Shown here piece after piece: positions 34,869-44,593 of a DNA stretch of 64,000 nucleotides; within the stretch, counting starts at the first letter, position 1; each line of letters starts with the position of its first letter. The position numbers and the translations under genes were made by a program. Source of the DNA: Alphaproteobacteria bacterium (GTDB lineage: Bacteria; Pseudomonadota; Alphaproteobacteria; RF32; CAG-239); contig JAFVFB010000004.1 of the NCBI GenBank assembly GCA_017475705.1, forward strand, positions 1 through 64,000, read 5' to 3'. The notes beneath the pieces were generated by a model. It ran no database searches and had not been told where the DNA came from. It worked only from the letters and a program-made list of their open reading frames with translations.

Positions 34869-36629
34869 TCATTCCTTTACTTCTATCTGTTGCAGTTTCC
34901 ACAACTTGGCAAATTTGCCGTTTTTCTTCTTTTTAAGTGCCTCAAAGGTGCCGGTTTCAACCACTTTACCATGTTCAAGATAAATGATTTTATCCATCTT
35001 TTTTAAGGTGGAAAGGCGATGAGCAATGGCAATAACCGTTTGGTTACCAAGCAGATTGTTAATAGCTTCGGCAACAAGGCTTTCGGATTCGCTATCAAGA
35101 GAAGAGGTGGCTTCATCTAAAATCAGTATCGGGCTGTTACGCAACACAGCACGGGCAATCGCAATACGTTGCCGTTCACCGCCGGAAAGTTTACAGCCTC
35201 TGTCGCCGACCATAGAGTTATACCCGTCAGGAGTTGCTCTGATAAACTCATCGGCACAGGCGATTTTAGCGGCTTCGCGGATTTTTTTATCTGATACTTT
35301 AACCCCATAACCGATATTGTCTTTTAGGCTGCGATGAAACAGCACAGTTTCTTGCGGAATAATCGCTAAGTTTTGATGCAAACTGGATTGTGTTACGGTT
35401 TTAATATCTTGACCATCGATTAAAATCTGTCCTTCTTCAATTTCATATGCGCGCTGCAGGAGGTTAATAAGTGTTGTTTTGCCGTTGCCGGATAGGCCGA
35501 CAATACCGATTTTTTCACCGGCTTTAATCTCTAAATTAAAGCCATCAAAAATTCTTTTTTGCAGCGGATAGGCAAAGCCGACATTCTTAAATTCAATGTG
35601 ACCTTCTTTAACTTTAAGTATCTTAGCGTTCGGCGCATCTTTGATTTCGTGCTCATCAACAAACGGTTCTAATCCGGCTTGAATGTAAGAAAGATTATTC
35701 GCCAACCGACGAAAATCATCACATAATCCCATCAGCCACATAAAACCACCGTTTATGGTTAATAAAACAAAAACAATATCGCCGATATTGATTACAGATT
35801 TACTCCACAGATAAACGGCAAAAGTAAGCATAACTCCAGAGCATAAATGGATAAAGCAACTGGCTAATGTAAATGAGCTGAACCAAGCGAACATCGTCTG
35901 AGCTTTGATTTTGATATATTGCTGTAAAAGGGTTGCTAATCTTTTCTTTTCATATTCAAGACGGTTAAATTGTTTAACGAGGCGGATGTTAGCAATGGTA
36001 TCGACGAGCCAACCGGAATATAAAGATTCGGATTTCCCTTGCATATTATGCAGGCGGTCGCTGGTTTTGTTGGCATAGTAATTAACGAGTATAACAAGAA
36101 CAGCGCAAACAATAAATAAGACACCGAGCCAAGCATTGATAAATGTCAATAACACAAATTTTACCATAATATCACTAAGGCGATCCCATAGCTGCGTGAT
36201 TATAAGTGAAAGAGTATTTTGCAACGAATTGACTTGATTGGTTTTGGCAAGCAATGTGCCGGTTTGTTTGTTGATGATATAGTTTACCGAATGACCGAAA
36301 ATATAAGAAAGTGCACGCTCGTATATGCGCTCTTGTAATGGAAAATAGAGATGCTTTTGCCGATACATAATAGTTTGTTTGGGCAAGAAAATATTGATAA
36401 TATCACAAGCAATAATAAAACCGATAAACCATAATGCCTGATGTAAAGCTTTAGGTGTTACACCGGATTTGATGCTTTCAATCAAACGAGAGAAAAGCCA
36501 ATTAAGGAGATTAGTTATATTTGTTTCAGCAAAGACGAGTAAGATACAAACAACAAATGTCCATTTAAAAGGCTTAATACACTCTTGCCATAAATATTGT
36601 AAGGCTGTTTTAGGAAAAGGTCTCATCAT
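34869..36629 (-). CDS. ABC transporter half-molecule, exporter type (586 aa)
   Basis: Membrane domain of six helices and ATPase domain with Walker A GLSGNGKT, Q-loop IPQETVLF, signature LSGGERQR, Walker B ILILDEATSSLD and AHRLST. The ATG at 36629 is chosen because of the AAGGTAAAAAGG upstream; the frame can extend to 36689 without an SD. Downstream, the second half-transporter starts 3 bases after the stop, so translation is coupled. Possible partner in a heterodimeric exporter (inference). Confidence 0.88.
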   Translation of the reverse strand: MMRPFPKTALQYLWQECIKPFKWTFVVCILLVFAETNITNLLNWLFSRLIESIKSGVTPKALHQALWFIGFIIACDIINIFLPKQTIMYRQKHLYFPLQERIYERALSYIFGHSVNYIINKQTGTLLAKTNQVNSLQNTLSLIITQLWDRLSDIMVKFVLLTFINAWLGVLFIVCAVLVILVNYYANKTSDRLHNMQGKSESLYSGWLVDTIANIRLVKQFNRLEYEKKRLATLLQQYIKIKAQTMFAWFSSFTLASCFIHLCSGVMLTFAVYLWSKSVINIGDIVFVLLTINGGFMWLMGLCDDFRRLANNLSYIQAGLEPFVDEHEIKDAPNAKILKVKEGHIEFKNVGFAYPLQKRIFDGFNLEIKAGEKIGIVGLSGNGKTTLINLLQRAYEIEEGQILIDGQDIKTVTQSSLHQNLAIIPQETVLFHRSLKDNIGYGVKVSDKKIREAAKIACADEFIRATPDGYNSMVGDRGCKLSGGERQRIAIARAVLRNSPILILDEATSSLDSESESLVAEAINNLLGNQTVIAIAHRLSTLKKMDKIIYLEHGKVVETGTFEALKKKKNGKFAKLWKLQQIEVKE

Positions 36630-36723
36630 CCTTTTTACCTTATCATTAAAAAACGAGATAATAGATTTTAGTATTTGAATAGTTAACATTTACATAATTT
36701 TGTTTTTTATTTTCTGCTATTGA

Positions 36724-36752
36724 TTGACAAGTTGCGATCAAAGTGGTATCCT
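36724..36752 (+). promoter_or_regulatory. Promoter of the RNase H gene
   Basis: TTGACA (36724-36729), a 17-base spacer and TATCCT (36747-36752). A GTGAGTT..AATTCAC hairpin lies in the 5' leader at about 36760-36777. Confidence 0.75.
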
Positions 36753-36813
36753 TTCAGAGTGAGTTGTAAAATTCACCCCAAATAAATTTGGTCTGAATAG
36801 AAGGAGCACAACC

Positions 36814-37284
36814 ATGCGCATATATACTGATGCCAGCACCAGAGGAAGACTTTCCGGTATTGCCTTTGTTGCAACCGATGCCCGCGATAGAGAACTTTAT
36901 AAAAAAGGCACTGTTATTGAGCAGCGAGACAACAATACCGCAGAATTATGTGCTGTTTTATTTGCGCTTGAAGATATTCAGTACCTAGAAATCAAACATG
37001 TCACTATTTTCACCGATTCGTGGTACGTTATTAATGCCGTACGCAATGGTGTGCGCCGCGAAAATGAAAAACAGCTGGTCAAAAAAATTCGCCAGCACAT
37101 GTCTGAAATAAATAGCAGTTTAATGTGGATAAAAGGACATTACCGTGATGGTACTGTCCTTTCTTATTACAATAAGCGCGCTGATAAAATGTCCAAAGTT
37201 GTCCGCCGTCAATACGAAAAACAACTGGTTGCAGAAAAACGGGCTAAGACGAAATTTATCCGCCGTTATGGCAAAAGCCGCTAA
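36814..37284 (+). CDS. RNase H-fold protein, probable ribonuclease HI (156 aa)
   Basis: The RNase H catalytic set is present: D6 (YTDAS), E44 (NNTAEL), D68 (FTDSW) and D124 (NKRADKMS), with the KGHY loop before the last. This gives DEDD metal ligands for cleaving RNA in RNA-DNA hybrids, for example Okazaki primers and R-loops. The C-terminal 30 residues are very basic (QLVAEKRAKTKFIRRYGKSR), unlike E. coli RnhA, and could bind nucleic acid. SD AAGGAG is ideal. The gene ends 14 bases from the convergent Lon-like gene. An rnhA symbol is plausible but not certain. Confidence 0.88.
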   Translation: MRIYTDASTRGRLSGIAFVATDARDRELYKKGTVIEQRDNNTAELCAVLFALEDIQYLEIKHVTIFTDSWYVINAVRNGVRRENEKQLVKKIRQHMSEINSSLMWIKGHYRDGTVLSYYNKRADKMSKVVRRQYEKQLVAEKRAKTKFIRRYGKSR

Positions 37285-37297
37285 TTTCTATCAATAT

Positions 37298-39733
37298 TTA
37301 CACAGCTCCATGGGTTTCACGAGCACAGCGTATATAATCCCTGTAATATTCTGCCAAACTTTGCTGTACCAAATAGTTCACAGAACCACGCGGATATTGT
37401 CCTTTTTTATTAGGCTTTCCTGCAGGTACACCGGTCAGCAACTCAATACCATCATCAACCGTATCAATAGCATAAATAGAAAACATTCCATTTTCCACCG
37501 CTTCCACAACATCTTCTCGTAGCATCAAATTAACAACGTTGGTGCGAGGGATAATAACTCCCTGTTGGCCAGTCAAACCATTATATTTGCAAACTTCAAA
37601 GAACCCTTCAATTTTTTCATTAACCCCACCGATAGGCTGAATTTCTCCAAATTGATTAATAGACCCTGTCACAGCAAGGGATTGTTTAATTGGCAATTCT
37701 GCAATAGCAGAAAGCAAACAATAATATTCCGTAGAAGAGGCTGAATCGCCATCGACCCCACCGTAAGACTGCTCAAATACAATTGAAGCCGACAGCGAAA
37801 GTGGTGTTCGTTTAGCAAATCTATTTGCGATAAGAGATTGCAAAATCAGCACCCCTTTTGAGTGAATTGGTCCGCTCATCTCAACTTCGCGCTCAATATT
37901 GATAAACTCCCCGCGTCCCAGACGCACCTGACTAGTAATACGTGCCGGTTTACCAAAAGAATTTCGAGTAAAATTATAAACCACCAAGCCGTTAATTTGC
38001 CCCACACGTTGCCCTTTAACGTCCATCAAGATGGTTCCTTTATCAATTTGCTCCAGCATGGCCTGATTAATTCTATCTGCCCTATAGATTTGTGATTTAA
38101 TCGCCTGTTCAATGTGATTTTTACCGATTTGGCTAGCCTTAGATTTACGCGCCCAATAATCAGCTTCTTTCAGCAAGTCGCCAATAGACGAAACATGCGC
38201 CGTTAGCTTTTCTGTATCATCAGCCAACCGCGAAGAATATTCGATAACCCGTGCAACAGCTTGTTTATTCAGAGAACGTAAATTTTTCTTTTTTGAAAGC
38301 GAACCGATAAGTTTAGCATATTCGATTTCATTTTCTTTAGTACGATCAATAACCCCTCCAAAATCTGCCTCAACCTTAAAGTAGTCCTTAAAATCAGGAT
38401 CTCTTTCACTTAACAAATCATAGAGTTCGGCATCACCAGTCATCACCACTTTAACATCAAGTGGAATAGGCTGAGGATCAAGCGAAATTGTTGCAAAGCT
38501 GGTATCTTCGCTTGGTGCTTCAATTTTAATTTCCTTAGCCCCCAACGCTCTTTTCAAAGAATCCCATGAATAAGGTTGAATGAGCAATTTACGAGCATCA
38601 ATCAGTAAAAATCCACCATTAGCACGATGCAAAGCACCACCCTTAATTAATGAAAAATCCGTGATTAAAGCACCAAACTGTTGGATTCTCTCGACTTTCC
38701 CTACCAGATTACCTTGAGTAGGATGATCTAACAAAACAATTGGTGCCCCACTATTTGGTACATTTTTTACCACCACATTAACCTTAAACTTACTATATTT
38801 ATCTTCATCTTGCTGACCTTTAAGTTGGTTAAGCAAACCCAACATGGGTTCTTCTTCGGTTTGTGGCTTACTATCTTGGTTATAATCAGGCACATAAGTT
38901 GCCACATTATCCAAAATATAAGCACGTACCATTTTCAAATAATCGCCCAGTTTTTTATTTCCTTTATATTTTTGGCGAATTTCATCAAGTGGCTTTTTAA
39001 TAGCTTCTTTAACCACTTTTTCCTGCAATTTTTTAATTTCTTCGCTTTGTTTTTCTTCCCAATGGGGCGCATTATCCTGATGAGCTGCTATTTCCTCCTG
39101 CATTGCATTAAGGTCAGCCATTATTTCATTTTTTTCTTCATCACTAAAAGTATCAAATACATCAGGGCTAATAATCTCTCCATTTTTCATTGGAGCAACC
39201 ACCACCCCCATTGGCATATGCAATAATGAAACTTTTTTACCTTTAGCTTTTTTCTGCAACACTTTAACATAATCATTACGCTTTTCTTGATATTTTTCAC
39301 GAATAGATTTGAGCTGTTCTTCATAAAGTTCATTTTTCACCGATTCGGGCAAATCATTTTCCAAAAACAGTGAAAAATCTTCCATTTCCTTAGCAAATCC
39401 TGTAGCCTCACCTGCTTCAAAAGAAAGAGCAATTGGTTTATGTGGCTCATCAAAATTATAGACATAAACCCAGTCATTAGGAGTCGCTCTTTTTTTCCCT
39501 TCTTGTTCGAGAATTCTTTTAACGAGACTAGTTTTACCAGTTCCTTCAGGGCCAAGGCAAAACAGATTATATCCCCGAGACTTAATATTAATTCCTAACT
39601 CTACTGCGCTGATAGCCCTATCCTGCCCTAAAGCAGAAAGCCGCTCAGCCAAATCAGCCGTTGTAGTAAATTTAAATTTAGAAACATCGCACTTACGATA
39701 AAGTTGCGAGGAATTTAATTTTGTAATAGCCAT
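37298..39733 (-). CDS. Lon-family ATP-dependent protease, LonB/LonC-like (811 aa)
   Basis: Residues 1-450 form an AAA+ module with Walker A GPEGTGKT (61-68), a large coiled-coil insertion rich in K/E (about 120-290), and a Walker B-like FLLIDARKL. The C-terminal Lon protease domain has the Ser-Lys dyad S664 (DGDSASS) and K707 (GGVNEKIEG), 43 residues apart as in E. coli Lon. It lacks the canonical Lon N-domain and resembles the YcbZ/LonB-type (AAA-fused) family. No membrane segment. SD AAGGAT is 10 bases before the ATG. It would degrade damaged or regulatory proteins. Confidence 0.9.
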   Translation of the reverse strand: MAITKLNSSQLYRKCDVSKFKFTTTADLAERLSALGQDRAISAVELGINIKSRGYNLFCLGPEGTGKTSLVKRILEQEGKKRATPNDWVYVYNFDEPHKPIALSFEAGEATGFAKEMEDFSLFLENDLPESVKNELYEEQLKSIREKYQEKRNDYVKVLQKKAKGKKVSLLHMPMGVVVAPMKNGEIISPDVFDTFSDEEKNEIMADLNAMQEEIAAHQDNAPHWEEKQSEEIKKLQEKVVKEAIKKPLDEIRQKYKGNKKLGDYLKMVRAYILDNVATYVPDYNQDSKPQTEEEPMLGLLNQLKGQQDEDKYSKFKVNVVVKNVPNSGAPIVLLDHPTQGNLVGKVERIQQFGALITDFSLIKGGALHRANGGFLLIDARKLLIQPYSWDSLKRALGAKEIKIEAPSEDTSFATISLDPQPIPLDVKVVMTGDAELYDLLSERDPDFKDYFKVEADFGGVIDRTKENEIEYAKLIGSLSKKKNLRSLNKQAVARVIEYSSRLADDTEKLTAHVSSIGDLLKEADYWARKSKASQIGKNHIEQAIKSQIYRADRINQAMLEQIDKGTILMDVKGQRVGQINGLVVYNFTRNSFGKPARITSQVRLGRGEFINIEREVEMSGPIHSKGVLILQSLIANRFAKRTPLSLSASIVFEQSYGGVDGDSASSTEYYCLLSAIAELPIKQSLAVTGSINQFGEIQPIGGVNEKIEGFFEVCKYNGLTGQQGVIIPRTNVVNLMLREDVVEAVENGMFSIYAIDTVDDGIELLTGVPAGKPNKKGQYPRGSVNYLVQQSLAEYYRDYIRCARETHGAV

Positions 39734-39806
39734 TTTAAAAAATATCCTTTATAAATAAATTTATAAAGAGAATATAAAATAAAAAAACTAACAGAGAGTA
39801 AAGATT

Positions 39807-41207
39807 TTGCAACTAATGATAATTCTAGGCCTGATTTTTATAACCTTTGTGCTCGTCTATATATTGCATGCACACTATAAAAACAATCTTCAAAAACAAC
39901 AATCAAGATATATCAACCTTCTAAAATCAGTAGATTTGCCAATATATTTTTCTCAAGATTATATCAAACAGGAAAGTCTGCGTCTGACTTTTCATCGCAA
40001 ACAAAAACTTCTCAATGTACTGCAAATGATGGCCATAAAAAATCCTCTTTTTGTACTACCTATGAGCCGTAAAGTTATCAAAGAATATCCGCTGCCAGAC
40101 TTTTGCTTACTGAACGCCGAACTAGAACTGCTTGATAATCAGTACGAAAATGCCGACCAAACTCTATCCATGATAAAAAATCCTCAGCATCTCTCAGCTT
40201 CTCGCAAAGCTAAATATGAATACCTTAAAGGCAAATATCAAACTTACATAACAGATATGGAAAGTGCGTCTCATCATTTTTCTAATGCCCTTAACTTTTA
40301 CCGTTCTCAATGGGAAAAACATCATCTATATCAATATGAATACGCAGAATGCCTAAACGCCACAGCACAAATGTACCGCCTAAGCAATATGCTGGACAAT
40401 GCCTTTGAGCTTTTCCTTTCCGCGCGAAAACTCTTTGAAAGTATCCCTGTCCCTGCCAAACAAATAGAAGTCGACGCCTACATGGGGATGATGGAACTAA
40501 GCCGTGAAAATCATCAAGTTGCCAAAGAATATCTGGATACAGCACAAAAACTAGCCCAGAAATACAAATTTAATAAAACCAAAGCAGACATTAAGAATTG
40601 GTACGGTATGTTACACTGCGGGCTAGGAGATATCAAATCAGCCCAAAAAAACTTTACCACTGCGCTAAACAAAGCTAAAACCCTGCAAACCAAAGCCTTC
40701 GCGGCTGAAATGTTAGCTCGAATATATACCTCTGCAGAGCATAAAAACATAGATAAAGCAATGGAATACATCAAAAAATCAATCACCTTTAATAAAAAAA
40801 TCAATAACTCTGCAGGCATTTTTGAAAGCGAATATTTGCGAGCAGAAATATACTTTAACCAAAAAGAATATACCAAAAGCCGACAAATTCTAACCTCGCT
40901 GATAAAAAGATTTAATACCCCTAGCGGTACCTATTATCCTGCTAATGCTTATACCCTACTAGGCATGATCGAATTCCAAAAAGGACGCCTCAACCATGCG
41001 GCCAATTTATTCAAACAAGCGGTAGATATGGAACATTCACGTTGCCGTTTCAATGGGGCAATTGCCGATTACAACAATCTCGCATTTGTAGCCCGTTGCC
41101 AAGGTGAAATGGATTTAGCCCAAAAGTATTTATCAGCAGCCCTCAAAATAGCAGAAGAAATAGGTGATACAGAACTGACAAAACGTATTAAAAATACATA
41201 CTGCTAA
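39807..41207 (+). CDS. Membrane-anchored TPR-repeat protein (466 aa)
   Basis: One N-terminal membrane helix (about 3-22) anchors a long array of helical tetratricopeptide-like pairs from about residue 60 to the end, for example ENADQTLSM, SAQKNFTTALNKAK, GIFESEYLRAEIYFNQKEY and GRLNHAANLFKQAV. The TTG at 39807 is used because GAGAG lies at the proper distance; the first ATG is 9 bases later and less well placed. TPR proteins are protein-binding scaffolds; no partner is evident. It may be transcribed with the next membrane protein. Confidence 0.75.
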   Translation: MQLMIILGLIFITFVLVYILHAHYKNNLQKQQSRYINLLKSVDLPIYFSQDYIKQESLRLTFHRKQKLLNVLQMMAIKNPLFVLPMSRKVIKEYPLPDFCLLNAELELLDNQYENADQTLSMIKNPQHLSASRKAKYEYLKGKYQTYITDMESASHHFSNALNFYRSQWEKHHLYQYEYAECLNATAQMYRLSNMLDNAFELFLSARKLFESIPVPAKQIEVDAYMGMMELSRENHQVAKEYLDTAQKLAQKYKFNKTKADIKNWYGMLHCGLGDIKSAQKNFTTALNKAKTLQTKAFAAEMLARIYTSAEHKNIDKAMEYIKKSITFNKKINNSAGIFESEYLRAEIYFNQKEYTKSRQILTSLIKRFNTPSGTYYPANAYTLLGMIEFQKGRLNHAANLFKQAVDMEHSRCRFNGAIADYNNLAFVARCQGEMDLAQKYLSAALKIAEEIGDTELTKRIKNTYC

Positions 41208-41289
41208 CCATCAGTTATATTGCCAATATCTAAGGCACTCACTATATTTCTGAGATTGCGCTACCAAACCATTCTTAAGGAGAACAGAC

Positions 41290-42060
41290 GTGCCCCAATA
41301 TTTATTGGCTGTTTTACTCTATACCATACCAATTGCCCTGTTAATGATACCTTTCATCTTCTTATGCCGTGTCATCACCAACCAATCACCAACAACCGCC
41401 ACCCCCACCGAAGATGATCTTGAAAAACAGCTAGAACAATTAATTAAAAACAACACCATAGAGCAAAGATTTAACTCTCTAAAACAAGATTTACAGGCCA
41501 CTCCAACCCATACCATTGCCAGCTACATACGCATGGGAAAAAAGGATTTAATCGGTTTTCATCTTTTTCAATTGGTATTCTCTTTAATAAAAAACGATGC
41601 CTCTGATGAAAAAATCATCAAAATATTACGTCATTATTTACCCTCTTGCAGTACAGCGCATATCTATGCGCTACTAAAATCTTGCAAATTTTTCCTAAAT
41701 ACTTACTCAGCAAACAAAAGATTACAACATGATTTAAATCAAAACCATCTCAAAAGCAGCTTACTTTATTTAGAACAAAAAATAAGCCAAACTCTCAATC
41801 AAATTCCCCTGGCTCCTGTGTCATTACAAACTGATTTAGCTGAAAAAGCCGCAACAGAATGCCTTGTATTTGCCGCGTTCGCACAATTTTATAATTCAAC
41901 TGCCACAGAAAAAATATTACGCCTAGCCTATCTATTATCCGCCCAAACATTTATAACTTGGCATCAACTTCCCCCCAAAAAAACGCCCCTGAGCCTTAAA
42001 CCTTTGACCAGAAAATTACCTTTAACCAGATACCATATTCATCACCCCAAACTTTTTTAA
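41290..42060 (+). CDS. Hypothetical membrane-anchored protein (256 aa)
   Basis: An N-terminal membrane helix (about 3-26) leads to a linker (Thr/Pro-rich) and a helical cytoplasmic or periplasmic domain (about 40-256) with TPR-like character but no clear repeat. Start codon is GTG with AAGGAG 7 bases upstream. It lies 82 bases after the TPR gene and ends before an AT-rich intergenic stretch. I do not recognise a family. A partner role with the TPR protein is only inferred from proximity. Confidence 0.65.
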   Translation: MPQYLLAVLLYTIPIALLMIPFIFLCRVITNQSPTTATPTEDDLEKQLEQLIKNNTIEQRFNSLKQDLQATPTHTIASYIRMGKKDLIGFHLFQLVFSLIKNDASDEKIIKILRHYLPSCSTAHIYALLKSCKFFLNTYSANKRLQHDLNQNHLKSSLLYLEQKISQTLNQIPLAPVSLQTDLAEKAATECLVFAAFAQFYNSTATEKILRLAYLLSAQTFITWHQLPPKKTPLSLKPLTRKLPLTRYHIHHPKLF

Positions 42061-42078
42061 CAAAAAATAAAAAAACAC

Positions 42079-42107
42079 TTGATTTTGTCCATTTTATCTT
42101 TTACATT
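42079..42107 (+). promoter_or_regulatory. Promoter of the 335-aa orphan gene
   Basis: TTGATT (42079-42084), a 17-base spacer and TACATT (42102-42107). The leader is about 39 bases of A/T-rich sequence without SD, ending in AATTATG. Confidence 0.55.
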
Positions 42108-42152
42108 GAGAGAAATTTATATACATATGTCTAACTATTAATAAAAAAAATT

Positions 42153-43160
42153 ATGAACCCCAAACCAGAAAAAAGCCTGCAGCACACCATTGAGCTAACG
42201 GCAAGAGTGGACGAGATTATCCGCTTAACATGGTGGTCGACAGATCACGCACGTTCTATTGTCAAAGAGATATTTAGGATTAAATCTGCCTACTATCTTT
42301 ACACCTATGAGACCAATCAAATCCGGCGTGAACGTCAGTTGCGTGAGATTTCTCAAGAAGAGTTTCTGAGTGAGCGGAAGCTGATCTTCAAGCAACAACC
42401 TTACCCCGGTATGCAAAATTGGAAGGCTGAAGACAAAAATTACGAAGTCAAACAGTACTACCGCTACAAATGGAAAAAAATTCTACCGGCAGAAAATTGC
42501 ATTTTCCGCAATAACAAAAGCCAGAAGAAACACCCCAGCGAGCTCAAGCAAATGTATCTAACACAGTTTGAAAAAGCCAGACAAGGCAAGCCTGCCAATA
42601 TTGGTATCAGCGAAAAAACACGTGAAAAGATTAACGACACCATGCAAGTATCCGTAGAAATGGGTATTTCATTCGAAAACGCGCGGGTATTTGCGGCTAA
42701 TCGAGAGAAGATTATGGACTTCATGCAAAGTTACAACAACGCTATGCACGCGTTAGACCATCTTTCACCAGAAGATATCTATAAGCTTTATGCAGACTTT
42801 CGTTTGCCCAACCGTAAAATTGGCCGTAAGCGTGTATTAAAAAAGCTAGGCATTTCCTACTTTGGTGTTGATGTTAGCCATCTCAACCTATCCGAATTAG
42901 ATAGCAAGCTCACTCATTTGGTGGAAGAGTATCAAGAAGCCAGCATTCACCGGCTCATCTCACGCTGTTTATCCTACGATTACAGCAAGCGAGAAGACAT
43001 TTTAAATGAAATGACCTGCCAAAATCAAGAGACTCTAATCTTCTTCTTAAGAAAACTTGGCGTAAACACCAGAGCTGTAGATGTACGGACCTATCCTCTC
43101 GCCACCTTGCGAGAAGCCTTAGCCGCATCAATTGGTGTTGATCCTAAGATTTATGCTTAA
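42153..43160 (+). CDS. Hypothetical 335-aa protein, SD-less leader
   Basis: I do not recognise a family. The product is soluble and helical, with a charged N-terminal third (QIRRERQLREISQEEF), a middle basic block (KWKKILP, NNKSQKKHP) and a C-terminal half of short helices with two similar motifs ending in VLKKLGISYFGVDV and FLRKLGVNTRAVDV, apparently an internal repeat. No signal peptide or membrane segment. It is monocistronic: its own promoter, no SD, and a 17-bp perfect terminator. The leader context AATTATG is shared with three other single genes here. Confidence 0.7.
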   Translation: MNPKPEKSLQHTIELTARVDEIIRLTWWSTDHARSIVKEIFRIKSAYYLYTYETNQIRRERQLREISQEEFLSERKLIFKQQPYPGMQNWKAEDKNYEVKQYYRYKWKKILPAENCIFRNNKSQKKHPSELKQMYLTQFEKARQGKPANIGISEKTREKINDTMQVSVEMGISFENARVFAANREKIMDFMQSYNNAMHALDHLSPEDIYKLYADFRLPNRKIGRKRVLKKLGISYFGVDVSHLNLSELDSKLTHLVEEYQEASIHRLISRCLSYDYSKREDILNEMTCQNQETLIFFLRKLGVNTRAVDVRTYPLATLREALAASIGVDPKIYA

Positions 43161-43200
43161 AACAAAACCCCGATACCTTTAATGGTATCGGGGTTTTGTT
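43161..43200. terminator. Very strong bidirectional terminator
   Basis: A perfect 17-bp stem (AACAAAACCCCGATACC paired with its complement) with a 6-base loop directly after the stop of the 335-aa gene and before the stop of the M16-like gene. It serves both. Confidence 0.95.
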
Positions 43201-43201
43201 A

Positions 43202-44425
43202 TTACTCATCATTGTCATTCAGCAAGAAATCGCTGTGCAAAGCCTTCAACAGCTCTGCATAAGAGTAGACGTTGTCGTCAGGTGATGCTGCCACGATGTA
43301 AGTTACGCGCGAGCCTCTGAACACACGCTCAGCCAGCGCACGCACATCTTCATCCGTAGTCATGCCAATCGCCGAGATACGATTTGAAACGTCATACATG
43401 TTACCGCGGCCAATAAGTTGCCATGCAACCTCGAGAGCAGCATTGTCAGACTTTTCATACTTGTCCAACTTTTCAATCATGGCCGCACTGCGCACACGTT
43501 CCAATGTCTCAGGAGAAATCCAGTCGTCGCAGATTTTGTTGATTTCCTCAGCGAAAATCTGAGTCATCTTGCGAGCAGAAGCCGTCGGCGAAGATACATA
43601 AACACGCAATGTGCGCGCCCCGTAGTATCCTGCAATTTTCACTTCCACCTGCGCATCTGGTATCCGCCGAGCGAAATCCCACTCAAGCTGGCACAGCAGC
43701 AAGCTCATCATAACGTTCATCGTTGGGCTGTCATCCACCGTAAAAGCAGACATATCCCAGCCAAACATCAAACGCGTCACATCGTCATAGACATCAATCT
43801 TGCCGAACCCACCGGTATAGAAATCACCAACGAATTCCTTTTGCTTTTCACCGGCTGGAACATTGCTCAGTTCCTTTTCAGCAATCTTAACCACTTGCTC
43901 CAGCGAAACGCGAGTACCGGAAAGCACCAAGACCACATTCTTACCCGTGTAGTAGGTATTGGCAAACTCACGCACTTCTTCAGTGGTATAAGAATCAAGT
44001 TTTGCCAAAAACTCCTCTGTCGGGCGCACCAAATCCGCACCAAAAGCCGTATGCTTGTAGAGAAGCTTCATGCGGCGCATAATCTGAAAAGCAGTACGTT
44101 TGGTCTCGTCAGCTATCCGCTGCTTAGCCTTTTGCACGAACTCATCTGTCACAACTGTCTGGTTAAAGACACGCGACAACCTGGTAACCACCTGATCCAG
44201 CGAGGTTCCAACAGCGGTATAAGCTGTCATCGTTCCACCAAACACCGGCAAGATATCGGTCGTCTGCAACAGCAAGGTTTTTTCAAACAGGCTAGCAATA
44301 CCCAACTTTGGCTCATTTACATGGCCGACATTCACGCTCAAACAACCAGCAAAATTGCCGATACTCTCTCTTGAACAGCCGCGGTACATGACCGTCAGTC
44401 CATTCGCTAAAATTTTTTTACTCAT
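43202..44425 (-). CDS. M16-family peptidase homologue lacking the zinc motif (407 aa)
   Basis: One M16B-type subunit of usual size with GNFAGCLSVNVGHVNEP, TAYTAVGTSLD and a typical C-terminal lobe. Where active members carry HxxEH, this protein reads SLFEK (residues 45-49): both His are lost, Glu48 is retained. It therefore cannot bind zinc and resembles the non-catalytic partner subunit of M16 pairs, but no active partner lies in the window. The gene is visibly richer in G+C (sample lines 43-53%, against 38% nearby). The start has no SD and the AATTATG context. A role as binding or scaffold protein is inference. Confidence 0.75.
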   Translation of the reverse strand: MSKKILANGLTVMYRGCSRESIGNFAGCLSVNVGHVNEPKLGIASLFEKTLLLQTTDILPVFGGTMTAYTAVGTSLDQVVTRLSRVFNQTVVTDEFVQKAKQRIADETKRTAFQIMRRMKLLYKHTAFGADLVRPTEEFLAKLDSYTTEEVREFANTYYTGKNVVLVLSGTRVSLEQVVKIAEKELSNVPAGEKQKEFVGDFYTGGFGKIDVYDDVTRLMFGWDMSAFTVDDSPTMNVMMSLLLCQLEWDFARRIPDAQVEVKIAGYYGARTLRVYVSSPTASARKMTQIFAEEINKICDDWISPETLERVRSAAMIEKLDKYEKSDNAALEVAWQLIGRGNMYDVSNRISAIGMTTDEDVRALAERVFRGSRVTYIVAASPDDNVYSYAELLKALHSDFLLNDNDE

Positions 44426-44463
44426 AATTAAAAATAAAACATAAAAATGATTAAAGTAGTTTT

Positions 44464-44491
44464 TTTATACGCCGTTATTTTTTTTTGTCAA
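44464..44491 (-). promoter_or_regulatory. Promoter of the M16-like gene
   Basis: Minus strand TTGACA (44491-44486), a 16-base spacer and TATAAA (44469-44464). The leader is about 32 bases, A/T-rich, without SD. Confidence 0.7.
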
Positions 44492-44593
44492 GTATTATTA
44501 TAAAAAAAACGTGCTTATATAACCAAACCCATCCCTGTCAACAGCTTGATAAGTAAACTAATAACGAATTTTCAATACAATCGGCCCCAAAAA

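Noticed and set aside
43418-44374. 318-aa plus-strand frame opposite the M16-like gene
   Set aside because: It is antisense to the M16-like frame, which has a promoter, terminator and family similarity. The plus frame is a by-product of the higher G+C content.
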